Assembly: GCF_015709455.1 (NCBI RefSeq)
Contig: NZ_JADNQW010000005.1
Location: 310,001-374,000 of the forward strand
Source: Methylosinus sp. H3A
GTDB taxonomy: Bacteria > Pseudomonadota > Alphaproteobacteria > Rhizobiales > Beijerinckiaceae
Direction: 5' to 3'
DNA length: 64,000 nt
Made by a program: the position numbers and the translations under genes. The notes below the pieces were generated by a model. The model had not been told where the DNA came from. It saw only the letters and a list, made by a program, of their open reading frames with translations, and did no database searches. Below, one piece after another: positions 1-8,194 of the stretch (positions are counted from its first letter, which is position 1; each line of letters begins with the position of its first letter).

Positions 1-500
1 TGCGCGCGCTCGCGCAGCGCTCCGCGGAAGCCGCGCGCGAAATCAAGAGTTTGATTTCGACGTCCTCCTCGCAAGTCGAAGATGGCGTGGCCCTCGTCGC
101 GCAGACCGGCAAGTCGCTCGATCGAATTGTCGATCAGGTGGTGGAGGCGAACAAGGTCGTCGTCGAGATCGCCAATGGCGCGCGTGAGCAGGCGACGGGC
201 CTCGCCGAAGTCAATACGGCCGTCGCGCAAATGGATCAGTTCACGCAGCAGAACGCCGCCATGGTCGAAGAGACGACGGCGGCGAGCCATGGGCTGAAAA
301 GCGACATAGAGCGGCTCTCGATGTCCGTCGACGCCTTCGATCTCGGCGAGCGGCCGGAAGTCGTGGCGTCGGCCGGCAAGCGGACGAAGCCGCCATCGAC
401 GACAAAGGCGCCGCAGCAGCAGCGGCGCGTCACGACGCGCGGCGGAGCGCTTGCGAAGGAGCAGGTCGCGCGGATCGAAGAGGGCTGGGAGGAGTTCTGA
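1..500 (+). CDS. Methyl-accepting chemotaxis protein, C-terminal part (truncated by window edge)
   Basis: This is the end of a chemotaxis receptor whose frame is open from base 3, so the start lies outside the window. The visible part begins inside the second helix of the signalling hairpin (residues like RSAEAAREIKSL), continues through QVEDGVALVAQTGKSLDRIV and FTQQNAAMVEETTAAS, and ends in a basic Pro/Thr/Gln-rich linker followed by the tail EEGWEEF. The terminal W-x-x-F resembles the CheR/CheB-tethering pentapeptide known from high-abundance receptors (NWETF in enterics). The stop is 2 bases before cheW, so it is the promoter-proximal visible gene of the che operon. In rhizobia the che operon also opens with a receptor gene (icpA), which is cytoplasmic; whether this one has membrane segments cannot be seen. 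Confidence 0.93.
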   Translation, partial: RALAQRSAEAAREIKSLISTSSSQVEDGVALVAQTGKSLDRIVDQVVEANKVVVEIANGAREQATGLAEVNTAVAQMDQFTQQNAAMVEETTAASHGLKSDIERLSMSVDAFDLGERPEVVASAGKRTKPPSTTKAPQQQRRVTTRGGALAKEQVARIEEGWEEF

Positions 501-502
501 TC

Positions 503-973
503 ATGGCCGAGACGATTTCCCGCGTGGCGACGAACGAGGCGAAGGAGTTCATCGCCTTTCATATCGGCGCGCAGACGTTCTGCATCGACATAATGGCGGT
601 GCGTGAAATCCGCGGTTGGACTCCCGCGACGCCGCTGCCTCATTCGCCGAGCTTCGTGCGCGGTGTCATCAATCTTCGCGGCGCCGTGCTGCCGGTCATC
701 GATCTCGCCACACGTCTCGGGCTCATGCAGAGCGAGCCCACGGCCCGCCATGCGGTCATCGTCGTGCAATCGGCCGGCCAGGTCGTCGGACTTCTCGTCG
801 ACGCAGTGTCGAATATTCTAACGCTTACGCCTGACGCGATCCAGCCGACTCCCGAAGTCGCCTCGGACATCGCGCGGACCTTCGTGAAGGGCGTCGTCGC
901 CGCGGGGGACGAGATGATCAGCGTGCTGACCATCCAAAATCTGCTGCCGGAGCCGGTTCTCGACGCGGCTTGA
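503..973 (+). CDS. cheW: Chemotaxis coupling protein CheW
   Basis: A 156-residue CheW-fold adaptor that bridges receptors and the P5 domain of CheA in the signalling array. The protein shows the family pattern from about residue 15: FHIGAQTFCIDIMAVREIRG, then PHSPSFVRGVINLRGAVLPVIDL and a C-terminal segment VAAGDEMISVLTIQNLL. The length matches ordinary CheW. The ATG at 503 lies two bases after the receptor stop, and the ribosome-binding GGAG is inside the end of the receptor gene, so translation is probably coupled. In the rhizobial operon cheW sits after cheA; here it sits before the STAS gene. Confidence 0.95.
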   Translation: MAETISRVATNEAKEFIAFHIGAQTFCIDIMAVREIRGWTPATPLPHSPSFVRGVINLRGAVLPVIDLATRLGLMQSEPTARHAVIVVQSAGQVVGLLVDAVSNILTLTPDAIQPTPEVASDIARTFVKGVVAAGDEMISVLTIQNLLPEPVLDAA

Positions 974-1014
974 GCGAAGCGACCTTTCTCCCGCAACGAG
1001 AATGAGATGAGCCG

Positions 1015-1293
1015 ATGGTCACTGTCCGTCTACCCGATATCCTCGACATTCGCGCGGCCCTTCCGCTCGCCACGGAGCTTCTGCATGCGCGCGGCAATCC
1101 TCTGACGATCGACGCTTCGAATGTCGCCAAGGTCGGCACACAATGCATTCAGGTGCTGCTGTCGGCGCATGCGACATGGACCACGGACGGATTGTCCCTG
1201 AATGTCGTCCATCCATCCGACACCCTCCTCGAGGCCCTGGATACGCTCGGCATTCCCTTCACCGAAATTTCCGAACAGGAAAGCGCGAAATGA
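1015..1293 (+). CDS. STAS-domain protein of the chemotaxis operon (CheX-like in position)
   Basis: A 92-residue single STAS domain: the strand-loop TIDASNVAKVGTQCIQVLL corresponds to the segment that in anti-sigma-factor antagonists holds the phosphorylatable serine. Here the usual D-S-S-G is replaced by V-G-T-Q, so regulation by serine phosphorylation as in SpoIIAA is doubtful. Its place between cheW and cheY fits the small STAS gene called cheX in rhizobial che operons, which is unrelated to the CheC-type CheX phosphatase of other bacteria. Its stop overlaps the cheY start by four bases (ATGA). The function in chemotaxis is not established; an adaptor role is an inference. Confidence 0.85.
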   Translation: MVTVRLPDILDIRAALPLATELLHARGNPLTIDASNVAKVGTQCIQVLLSAHATWTTDGLSLNVVHPSDTLLEALDTLGIPFTEISEQESAK

Positions 1294-1655
1294 GCAAGAC
1301 TATTCTGACCGTCGACGATTCCCGGACCATGCGCGAAATGTTGATGCTCGCGCTCTCCGAAGCGGGCTTCAGCGTCGTGCAGGCCGAAGACGGCGTGCAT
1401 GGACTCGAAGTTCTCGAGAAGGAGACGCCCGATGTCATCGTCACCGACATCAACATGCCCCGCATGGACGGCTTCGGATTCATCGAAGGCGTGCGTCGAC
1501 ACGAGAAGCATCGCGCAGTGCCGATCCTCGTGCTGACGACCGAGAGCGACGGCGAGAAAAAGGATCGCGCGCGCCGCGCCGGAGCCACGGGCTGGATCGT
1601 CAAGCCGTTCAACCCCGTGAAGCTCGTGGACGCCATTCGTCGCGTGGCCGTGTAA
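1290..1655 (+). CDS. cheY: Chemotaxis response regulator CheY (first copy)
   Basis: A 121-residue single receiver domain. Acidic pocket D9-D10, phospho-acceptor D53 in VTDINMPRMDGF, the switch Thr region VLTTES and the conserved Lys in IVKPFNP are all present. The start ATG at 1290 overlaps the stop of the STAS gene, and cheA follows 19 bases after the stop. In organisms with two CheY proteins one usually acts on the flagellar motor and the other drains phosphate from CheA; the sequence alone does not say which this is. Its position directly before cheA corresponds to CheY1 of Sinorhizobium. Confidence 0.95.
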   Translation: MSKTILTVDDSRTMREMLMLALSEAGFSVVQAEDGVHGLEVLEKETPDVIVTDINMPRMDGFGFIEGVRRHEKHRAVPILVLTTESDGEKKDRARRAGATGWIVKPFNPVKLVDAIRRVAV

Positions 1656-1674
1656 GCGTCGAAGGAGATCGCCC

Positions 1675-3840
1675 GTGGACCCGATGGCCGCCATCAAGCA
1701 GACATTCTTTCAAGAATGTGAGGAACAGCTCGTCGAGCTGGAGAGCGGACTGCTCAGAATGGAGGATGGCGACGACGATCTCGAGACCGTCAACGCCGTT
1801 TTTCGGGCCGTTCATTCGATCAAAGGGGGAGCGGGCGCATTCGGATTCGACGAGCTCGTCGAATTCGTCCATGTCTTCGAGACCACGCTCGATCTCATCA
1901 GATCCGCCAAGCTCGCCGCGACCCCGGCGGTGACCAAGACGCTGCTGCGCGCCTCGGACGTGCTCGCCGATCTCGTTCGCGCAGCGCGCGAAGGCGGCAG
2001 CGCCGACGCCGGCGCGGTGAAGGTCATCGCGGATGAGCTCAATGCGCTGCTCGGCAGCGCGCCGCGCAGCGACGACGATGATGAAAAGGTCAGCGTCGAA
2101 TCACTCGAATTCGAGCCGGTCTGCATCTCGCTCGACTCGATCTTCGACTTGGGCGACGCGGATGCGCCGTCGACACAGGACTTCATCTTACGGTTCAAGC
2201 CCAGCGCCGGACTCTACGCCAAGGCCAATGAGACGCTTCGCCTGCTGCGCGAGCTCGGCCGCCTCGGCGAGATGACCGTCGAATGCGACATCAGCGAGAT
2301 TCCGCTGCTGACGGAGCTCGATCCGGAAGGGGCCTATCTGTCCTGGACGATCCATCTGACGACGAGCGTCTCCGAGCAACAGGTGCGCGAAGTCTTCGAA
2401 TTCGTCGAATGGGATTGCGAGCTCTCCGTCGAGACGGCCGATATCGGCAAGCTGCTCGAGGCGTTGCAGGAATCCCTCGAGCCGCAGGAGGCGCCGGTCG
2501 CGCCGGCCGCCGTCGCGGAGCCGAAGCAGACGATCGTTTCCGCCGCTCCCCCGCAGCAATCCTTCGCCGCGCCGAGCGACGATCATCCCGCCGCCGCGAA
2601 AGCCGAGGCAACGAAGGGCGAAGGCTCGGGCTCCGTGCAGGCGACGATCCGCGTCGATCTCGATCGCGTCGATCGCCTCATCAATCTCGTCGGAGAGCTC
2701 GTCATCAATCAGGCGATGTTGTCGCAGCGCGTTTCCGAGGCCGGCCTTTCGCGCGCATCCTCCGTCGTGATCGGCCTCGACGAGCTCGAGCAGCTGACGC
2801 GCGACATTCAGGACAGTGTGATGGCGATCCGCGCGCAGCCGGTGAAGCCGGTGTTCCAGCGCATGTCGCGCACTGTGCGCGAGGTCGCGTCGATGACCGG
2901 CAAGGCCGTGCGCCTCGTCATGGACGGTGAAACGACAGAGGTCGACAAGACCGTCGTCGAGCGTTTGACCGATCCGCTCACCCATATGATCCGCAACGCC
3001 GTCGATCATGGCATCGAGAAGGCGGAAGACAGGATCGCGGCCGGCAAGCCGGAGGAAGGCTCGCTGCGTCTGTCGGCGATGCATCGCTCCGGTCGCATCG
3101 TCATCGAGGTCGCAGACGACGGCGCCGGCATCAATCGCGCGCGCGTGCGTCAGATCGCGGTCTCCAAGGGCCTGATACCGGCGGAAGCCAATCTCACGGA
3201 TGACGAGATCGACAATCTCATCTTCCTTCCCGGCTTCTCGACCGCCTCTTCGGTCTCCAACATCTCCGGTCGCGGCGTCGGCATGGATGTGGTCAAGCGT
3301 GCGATTCAAGCGCTCGGCGGCCGCATCTCCATCTCTTCGGTTCCGGGCCGCGGCTCCACCTTCTCGATGAGCCTGCCGCTCACTCTGGCCGTTCTCGACG
3401 GCATGGTCGTCACCGTCGGCGGACAGACGCTGGTCGTCCCGCTGACCGCGATCATCGAAACGCTGCAACCCAAGAAAGAGAGCGTGCATGAGCTCGGCAG
3501 CGGCGCCCGCGTCATCGCGACGCGCAATACGTTCACGCCGCTGATCGACGTCGGCGCCGTGCTGCTGTATCGCGACGAGCCGATCGAGGCCACCTCGCAG
3601 GTCGCGCTGCTCGTCGAGTCGGAGAGCGGCGCGAAATGCGCGCTGCTCGTCGATGCGATCCAGGGCCAGCGTCAAGTCGTGATCAAGAGCCTCGAGACCA
3701 ATTACGGTCATGTGCATGGCATAGCCGCGGCGACGATCCTGGGCGATGGCCGCGTCGCTCTGATCCTCGACGTCGACGCGATCGTCGCGCGGCCGCGCGC
3801 CGACATGATCGTCGCCGAAATGCCGGCGGCGGCCGAATAG
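1675..3840 (+). CDS. cheA: Chemotaxis histidine kinase CheA
   Basis: A 721-residue CheA that autophosphorylates on the Hpt domain and passes phosphate to CheY and CheB. The Hpt histidine is H47 in VFRAVHSIKGGAGAF. A P2-like segment occupies about residues 140-265, followed by an Ala/Pro/Glu linker, the P3 dimerisation helices (about 325-400), and the ATPase with MIRNAVDHGIEK (N box), VADDGAGINRARV (G1) and SGRGVGMDVVK (G2). The last 150 residues are the CheW-like P5 domain. I chose the GTG at 1675 because GGAG at 1663-1666 is 8 bases upstream; the in-frame ATG at 1684 would be too far. A 72-base gap precedes cheR. Confidence 0.96.
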   Translation: MDPMAAIKQTFFQECEEQLVELESGLLRMEDGDDDLETVNAVFRAVHSIKGGAGAFGFDELVEFVHVFETTLDLIRSAKLAATPAVTKTLLRASDVLADLVRAAREGGSADAGAVKVIADELNALLGSAPRSDDDDEKVSVESLEFEPVCISLDSIFDLGDADAPSTQDFILRFKPSAGLYAKANETLRLLRELGRLGEMTVECDISEIPLLTELDPEGAYLSWTIHLTTSVSEQQVREVFEFVEWDCELSVETADIGKLLEALQESLEPQEAPVAPAAVAEPKQTIVSAAPPQQSFAAPSDDHPAAAKAEATKGEGSGSVQATIRVDLDRVDRLINLVGELVINQAMLSQRVSEAGLSRASSVVIGLDELEQLTRDIQDSVMAIRAQPVKPVFQRMSRTVREVASMTGKAVRLVMDGETTEVDKTVVERLTDPLTHMIRNAVDHGIEKAEDRIAAGKPEEGSLRLSAMHRSGRIVIEVADDGAGINRARVRQIAVSKGLIPAEANLTDDEIDNLIFLPGFSTASSVSNISGRGVGMDVVKRAIQALGGRISISSVPGRGSTFSMSLPLTLAVLDGMVVTVGGQTLVVPLTAIIETLQPKKESVHELGSGARVIATRNTFTPLIDVGAVLLYRDEPIEATSQVALLVESESGAKCALLVDAIQGQRQVVIKSLETNYGHVHGIAAATILGDGRVALILDVDAIVARPRADMIVAEMPAAAE

Positions 3841-3912
3841 ACCGCCCTGCCGCCGACACTCCGTTCCTGCCTCGCAAGGGGCGCCGAGACGAACAGAACT
3901 GCAAGCAGCCGC

Positions 3913-4791
3913 ATGAAACACCGTCACGTCGCCACGGCCCCGCTCGTCCCTGGAGAATTCCTGCTGACGCAGGATGATTTCCGACGGATCGCCTCGATCC
4001 TGCATGAGGACGCCGGCATCTATCTGCCGGACTCCAAAGCCACGCTCGTCTATTCGCGCCTCGCCAAGCGGCTGCGCAGTCTCGGGCTTGAGAATTTCCG
4101 CGACTATTGCTCGCTCATCGTCAGCGAGGATGGAATCGACGAGCGCCAGAAGATGATGGCGGCGCTCACCACCAATGTGACGCGCTTCTTCCGGGAGCCG
4201 CATCACTTCAAGCATCTCGAGGAGAATGTCCTCGCCAAGCGCGCGGCCGCGGTGCGCAAGGGCGCGCGCCTGCGGATTTGGTCGGCGGCCTGCTCCAATG
4301 GCCAGGAGCCCTATTCGATCGCCATGTCGATTCTCTCCGTCATACCGGAAGCGGCGGAGCTCGACGTCAAGGTTCTCGCCACCGACATCGATCCGAACAT
4401 GGTCGCCGCCGGCGCCAATGGCGTCTATGGCCGCGACGTCATGGAGGCGGTGCCGTCGCATCTGCGCAGCCGCTGGTTCACACCGCTCGGCGGCGGACGC
4501 GACGAGTGGGGAGTGACCGAGGAGCTCGCATCGCTCGTCTCGTTCCGAGAGCTCAATCTCATCGGCCATTGGCCGATGACCGGCCGCTTCGACGCGATCT
4601 TCTGTCGGAACGTGGTCATCTATTTCGAAGAGAAGACGCAAGAAAACATCTGGAGTCGCTTCGTTCCCCTCTTCAACCCGGACGGGCGTCTCTACATCGG
4701 CCACTCCGAACGCGTATCCGGCTCGGCCACATCCTCCTTAGAATACGACGGCGTCACTACCTATCGTCTCCGATCCAGAGGAAATTCGTAA
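3913..4791 (+). CDS. cheR: Chemotaxis protein methyltransferase CheR
   Basis: A 292-residue S-adenosylmethionine-dependent methyltransferase that methylates receptor glutamates during adaptation. The N-terminal helical CheR domain ([20 protein letters not shown]) is followed by the SAM-binding core: [18 protein letters not shown], then [13 protein letters not shown] and [13 protein letters not shown]. It ends one base before cheB, so the writer and eraser of receptor methylation are adjacent. No strong ribosome-binding site is seen ahead of the ATG, so a slightly different start is possible. The receptor tails ending WEEF, WTDF or WTEF are plausible docking sites for its beta subdomain. Confidence 0.95.
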   Translation: MKHRHVATAPLVPGEFLLTQDDFRRIASILHEDAGIYLPDSKATLVYSRLAKRLRSLGLENFRDYCSLIVSEDGIDERQKMMAALTTNVTRFFREPHHFKHLEENVLAKRAAAVRKGARLRIWSAACSNGQEPYSIAMSILSVIPEAAELDVKVLATDIDPNMVAAGANGVYGRDVMEAVPSHLRSRWFTPLGGGRDEWGVTEELASLVSFRELNLIGHWPMTGRFDAIFCRNVVIYFEEKTQENIWSRFVPLFNPDGRLYIGHSERVSGSATSSLEYDGVTTYRLRSRGNS

Positions 4792-4792
4792 G

Positions 4793-5902
4793 ATGCCTGT
4801 TCGTGTGCTGATCGTCGACGATTCCGCCACCATGCGAGGACTCATTGCCGCGACGCTCTGTCGAGACCCCGCCATCTCCGTCGTGGGCGAGGCCGCGGAC
4901 CCGCTCGAAGCGCGGCAGGCCATCAAGACTCTCGATCCGGATGTGGTGACGCTCGATGTCGAAATGCCGAATATGAACGGCCTCGAATTCCTCGCGAGGA
5001 TCATGCGGCTGCGTCCGACGCGCGTGATCATGGTCTCGACCATGACCGAAAGAGGTGCGTCGACGACGATCAAGGCGCTCGAGATCGGCGCCTTCGACTG
5101 CGTCGCCAAGCCCTCGGCCAAGGATCCTCGCTCCTTCGACGAGCTGCCGGCGAAGATCAAGGCGATCGCCGCCTCGCCGATCAACCGACAGGAGCCGCTT
5201 CGGCAGGAATCGCATCGGCAAGAATCGCATCGGCAAGAGTTGCACCGGCAGGAATTGCACCGGCAGGATCCGACCTCCGCCGGCGCCGCGCGGAGAGAGC
5301 CGCAGACCGCGTCGTCCCGCTATTCGCCGGACGGACGTCTCGTCGCGATCGGCTCATCCACCGGCGGCGTCGAAGCGCTGCTCACGATTTTGTCGCAGTT
5401 CCCCGAGAATTGTCCGCCGACCATCGTCACCCAGCATATGCCGCCGGTGTTCACGGCGAGCTTCGCCGCGCGCCTCGATCGCCTGTGCAAGCCGCATGTC
5501 GCCGAAGCCGTGGACGGCGCTCCGATCCTGCCCGGCCGCGTCTATCTCGCTCCCGGCGGCGCCGCCCATCTCGAAGTCGTGAAGCATGTCGGCGGCTATC
5601 GCTGCCGCCTCACCAATACGGAAGCGGTGAACGGTCATCGTCCCTCGGTCGATGTTCTGTTCAACTCGGTCGCGCAGAGCGCGGGTCGCAACGCGCTCGG
5701 CGTGATCCTCACCGGCATGGGTCGCGACGGCGCCCAGGGGCTGCTCGCGATGCGCAAGATCGGCGCGGAGACGATCGGCCAGGACGAGGCGAGCTCGCTC
5801 GTCTATGGCATGCCGAAGGCGGCCTTCGAGATCGGCGGCGTCGGCAAGCAGCTCACGCTGCAGCGCATCGCCGCGCACATACTCACTTCGACGAACCAGT
5901 AA
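4793..5902 (+). CDS. cheB: Chemotaxis response regulator and protein-glutamate methylesterase CheB
   Basis: A 369-residue CheB with an N-terminal receiver (D9, D10, phospho-acceptor D55 in [11 protein letters not shown]) and a C-terminal methylesterase. The catalytic triad is visible as the serine in [12 protein letters not shown], the histidine in TQHMPP and the aspartate in GMGRDGAQG. The linker (about residues 130-165) holds an unusual run of five-residue repeats of the type RQ-E-S/L-H, encoded by a 15-base tandem repeat at 5186-5275. The C-terminal domain is otherwise of normal length. Acts on receptors at the inner membrane with CheR and CheD. Confidence 0.96.
   Translation: MPVRVLIVDDSATMRGLIAATLCRDPAISVVGEAADPLEARQAIKTLDPDVVTLDVEMPNMNGLEFLARIMRLRPTRVIMVSTMTERGASTTIKALEIGAFDCVAKPSAKDPRSFDELPAKIKAIAASPINRQEPLRQESHRQESHRQELHRQELHRQDPTSAGAARREPQTASSRYSPDGRLVAIGSSTGGVEALLTILSQFPENCPPTIVTQHMPPVFTASFAARLDRLCKPHVAEAVDGAPILPGRVYLAPGGAAHLEVVKHVGGYRCRLTNTEAVNGHRPSVDVLFNSVAQSAGRNALGVILTGMGRDGAQGLLAMRKIGAETIGQDEASSLVYGMPKAAFEIGGVGKQLTLQRIAAHILTSTNQ
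5186..5275 (+). repeat. 15-base in-frame tandem repeat in the CheB linker
   Basis: Consecutive 15-base units beginning cggca: the best-matching units are at 5201-5215, 5216-5230, 5231-5245 and 5246-5260, with diverged units at 5186-5200 and 5261-5275. Each unit encodes R-Q-E-(S/L)-H. Loss or gain of a unit keeps the frame and would change only linker length between receiver and methylesterase. Confidence 0.9.
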
Positions 5903-5918
5903 CAGTACGGGGGAATCC

Positions 5919-6308
5919 ATGTCCATCGCCGCCCAATTGAGAGTCTTGATCGTGGACGACACGAGCACGAGCCGCATGCTCATTCGCGACGGTCTCGAGG
6001 AGCTCGGCGTGCGCAACATATTCTTCGCCGGCGACGGCGAGCAGGCCCTGCAATTCATGATGGCCACTCCCGCGCATCTCGTCATCTCCGATTTCAACAT
6101 GCCCAAGCTCGACGGCCTCGGCCTTCTGAAGGCGATCCGCAACTATAATCCGACGAAGAAAGTGCCGTTCATCATGCTCACGGGACGCGCCGACAAGACG
6201 CTGCTCGAGAATGCCGTGAAGCTCGGCGTCAACAACTTCCTCACCAAGCCCTTTACCGTTCCGGCCCTGAAAAAAGCGCTCGAAGCGATCATCGGCAAAC
6301 TCGCGTGA
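5919..6308 (+). CDS. cheY: Chemotaxis response regulator CheY (second copy)
   Basis: A 129-residue receiver domain with D13-D14, phospho-acceptor D58 in [16 protein letters not shown], the switch Thr in IMLTGRADK and Lys in [10 protein letters not shown] chose the ATG at 5919, 16 bases after cheB, because the protein then begins directly with a short lead and the first beta strand (LRVLIVDD). It overlaps cheD by four bases. Position after cheB and before cheD corresponds to CheY2 in rhizobial operons, which is the main motor-binding regulator there; assignment of that role here is by position only. Confidence 0.95.
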   Translation: MSIAAQLRVLIVDDTSTSRMLIRDGLEELGVRNIFFAGDGEQALQFMMATPAHLVISDFNMPKLDGLGLLKAIRNYNPTKKVPFIMLTGRADKTLLENAVKLGVNNFLTKPFTVPALKKALEAIIGKLA

Positions 6309-6850
6309 CGCAAATGAACGCCGGCATGAAGCGAATCCACATCATCCAAGGCGAATATCGGGTGGTCGACGATCCGAACGCCGTCCTCGCGACGATTCTC
6401 GGATCCTGCGTGGCCGCCTGCCTCAGGGACGCCGCCGCCGGCGTCGGAGGAATGAATCATTTTCTGCTGCCCGGCGACTTCACCTCGTCGCGCAATGGAG
6501 AGGCGGAACGCTATGGCGTGCATCTCATGGAGCTGCTCGTCAACGGGCTGCTGAAGAAGGGCGCGCGGCGCGATCGTCTCGAAGGGAAGCTGTTCGGCGG
6601 CGCGCGCATGATGGAAGGCCTGTCCGACATAGGCGCGAGAAACGCCGAATTCGCCAAGCGCTTCCTGAAGAACGAAGGCATTCGCCTCGTCGCCGAGCAT
6701 CTCGGCGGCGACAGGGGACGCCGCGTCGAATATGAGCCCGTGTCCGGACGCGCGCGACAGAGTCTTCTCTCCGGCCCGACGCCCACCGCCGCGCCGCCTC
6801 CCATCGTCATGCCGAAACTGCCGGCCGCCGGCTCACTGGAGCTGTTCTGA
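6305..6850 (+). CDS. cheD: Chemoreceptor glutamine deamidase CheD
   Basis: A 181-residue CheD. The family converts receptor glutamines to methylatable glutamates. The catalytic cysteine lies in [13 protein letters not shown] and the histidine in GGMNHFLLP, and the [10 protein letters not shown] segment is also typical. Translation starts at a GTG that overlaps the cheY stop (GTGA), and the stop overlaps the next start (TGATG), so cheY-cheD-next gene look translationally coupled. The C-terminal 30 residues are a Pro/Ala tail without clear homology to the core. Confidence 0.94.
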   Translation: MTQMNAGMKRIHIIQGEYRVVDDPNAVLATILGSCVAACLRDAAAGVGGMNHFLLPGDFTSSRNGEAERYGVHLMELLVNGLLKKGARRDRLEGKLFGGARMMEGLSDIGARNAEFAKRFLKNEGIRLVAEHLGGDRGRRVEYEPVSGRARQSLLSGPTPTAAPPPIVMPKLPAAGSLELF

Positions 6851-7239
6851 TGACGGAGCCGAAGACGATCTCGCCCCGCGGCGCGAATGAGCGATCCCAA
6901 CCGCTGGTCGAGGTTCTCTCCCGGCTGGCCGTGGAGCTGCGCAACGCGGCCAAGGAGACGGATCGTCTCCATTGTCTCGTCGACGGCGTCGAATGGAGCA
7001 ATGTGGAGGAGAAGCACGAGCTGATCCACTCGGCGCAGGCGATCGACGCGATCGAGCAGACGCTCTCGGGCCTCTCGGACTTCGTCGACGCGCTCGCCGA
7101 GCTCGCGCCGGCCGACTGGGAGATCTGCGGCCGGACGGCCTCGCGCAGCGTCAAGCTCGCCGAGCTCGCAGCGCGCCTCTCGGACAGCCCCGACGACGGG
7201 CGCACGGATCATCCGGCCGGGGAATTCGAGTTCTTCTGA
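6850..7239 (+). CDS. Last gene of che operon, CheT-like candidate with D-x-x-x-Q motif
   Basis: A 129-residue, mainly helical acidic protein that I cannot assign by strong family motifs. Two long helices are predicted by eye (about residues 17-45 and 50-90). Residues D66 and Q70 in AIDAIEQTLSGL form a D-x-x-x-Q motif, the signature by which CheZ phosphatases insert into phospho-CheY. The place directly after cheD matches cheT of Sinorhizobium meliloti, which I recall being described as a CheZ-like terminator protein. The start overlaps the cheD stop by one base. The tail ends EFEFF. The phosphatase role is an inference from position and motif. Confidence 0.72.
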   Translation: MTEPKTISPRGANERSQPLVEVLSRLAVELRNAAKETDRLHCLVDGVEWSNVEEKHELIHSAQAIDAIEQTLSGLSDFVDALAELAPADWEICGRTASRSVKLAELAARLSDSPDDGRTDHPAGEFEFF

Positions 7240-7272
7240 ACGCCCTCCGGGAGAGACCTCCTGGGAACGCGC

Positions 7273-7650
7273 TCACTCCTCGTCGGCGAGCAGGTCGCGC
7301 AGCTTGCGGCTCCGCGCCCATTGAGCGACATCCTCGGCGACGTCCTTGAACGCGCCGACATCGGCGGGTTCGCGCGCGCGTTCGGCCGCCGTCTCCATCA
7401 AGCCGGCGGAAACGGAGAGCAGGACCGTCGCTGCCGCGCGCAGAAATGTCGCGGCATCCCCCTTGGCGTCCTCCACCTCGGCCAGCACACGGTTGACGAC
7501 GCCGCGCAGCTCGTAATCGAGCGTCTCCAGCTCCCGACGCAGATGCGGCGCGGACTCGCGGCATTCGGCGATGGAAAAAGGTCCGAGCCGGCCCGACGGG
7601 GCCGCCTCCTCGTCACCGTCCCGCGAAGGCGGTTGATCGAAACGCGTCAC
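7273..7650 (-). CDS. Small helical protein of unknown function
   Basis: A 125-residue protein convergent with the che operon. I recognise no family. After a disordered acidic start it reads as three helices, including LRRELETLDYELRGVVNRVL and AATFLRAAATVLLSVSAGLM; the latter is alanine-rich but too short and interrupted to be a confident membrane segment. The C-terminal end is charged. I chose the GTG at 7650 because GGAGG lies five bases upstream; a TTG at 7662 would overlap that site. It could be a chemotaxis or flagellum accessory given the neighbourhood, but nothing in the sequence shows this. Confidence 0.6.
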   Translation of the reverse strand: MTRFDQPPSRDGDEEAAPSGRLGPFSIAECRESAPHLRRELETLDYELRGVVNRVLAEVEDAKGDAATFLRAAATVLLSVSAGLMETAAERAREPADVGAFKDVAEDVAQWARSRKLRDLLADEE

Positions 7651-7774
7651 GGCGACCTCCAATCGCTGACCGGCGAGAGCCGCTCGTTTCGAGCCCTACA
7701 TGAAGGCCCCAGTGGAATCAATCTGCAGGACAACCCACAGTTGCAGCTTCCCGGCCGCCTCGCCCGGAAGCGCG

Positions 7775-8185
7775 TCACCTGAAGTCGGGCCCGCATCGCT
7801 GCGCGTCCATCTGCGCATTGACGGCGTGCAGTTCGCCTTTGAGCCGCGCGACATCCGGCTCGCGGTCGCCGTCGAACAGCGTTCCCATCGGCGTCGGAAC
7901 GCCGAGGGTGCGCGTGCGATCGTCGGCCGCGATCTGATCCTGCGCGGAGCCGGCGAAGATCAGCGCCTGCGAGATGCGGGCGCGCCGCGCCACGAGCTGC
8001 GCGCAATCGGCTCCGACGAAGAGCGCCGGATCGACCGGAGCCGGCTCGATGTCCCCCGCCGTCTTGGCGCAGGCCGAGAGGCCGAGCGCGGCCACGACCG
8101 CCCAAACCGCGAAGCGCAGCCGACGCGCGCGCGCCGAACCGGGAATTGGGAATGGTTTCGTCGGATTCATGGCTCTCGATATCAT
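7775..8185 (-). CDS. Small putative lipoprotein
   Basis: A protein of up to 136 residues with a basic N-terminus, a hydrophobic stretch (FAVWAVVAALGLSAC) and a lipobox L-S-A-C, so it is probably lipidated at that Cys and held in the periplasm. The mature part contains two further cysteines (ADCAQL and AQRCG) and is predicted helical; similar small alphaproteobacterial lipoproteins have no known function. It begins 9 bases after the stop of the upstream receptor gene, so the two may be co-transcribed. A second ATG 15 bases downstream (8170), preceded by GAGAG, is an equally good start. Confidence 0.75.
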   Translation of the reverse strand: MISRAMNPTKPFPIPGSARARRLRFAVWAVVAALGLSACAKTAGDIEPAPVDPALFVGADCAQLVARRARISQALIFAGSAQDQIAADDRTRTLGVPTPMGTLFDGDREPDVARLKGELHAVNAQMDAQRCGPDFR

Positions 8186-8194
8186 GCACGCTGT

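Noticed and set aside
2188..4704. An 838-codon minus-strand frame opposite cheA and cheR
   Set aside because: Composition (Asp/Arg/His repeats) is that of a reverse-strand shadow; the plus-strand genes have full domain evidence.
5186..5275. CRISPR-like array
   Set aside because: Units are only 15 bases, with no spacers, and lie in frame inside cheB.
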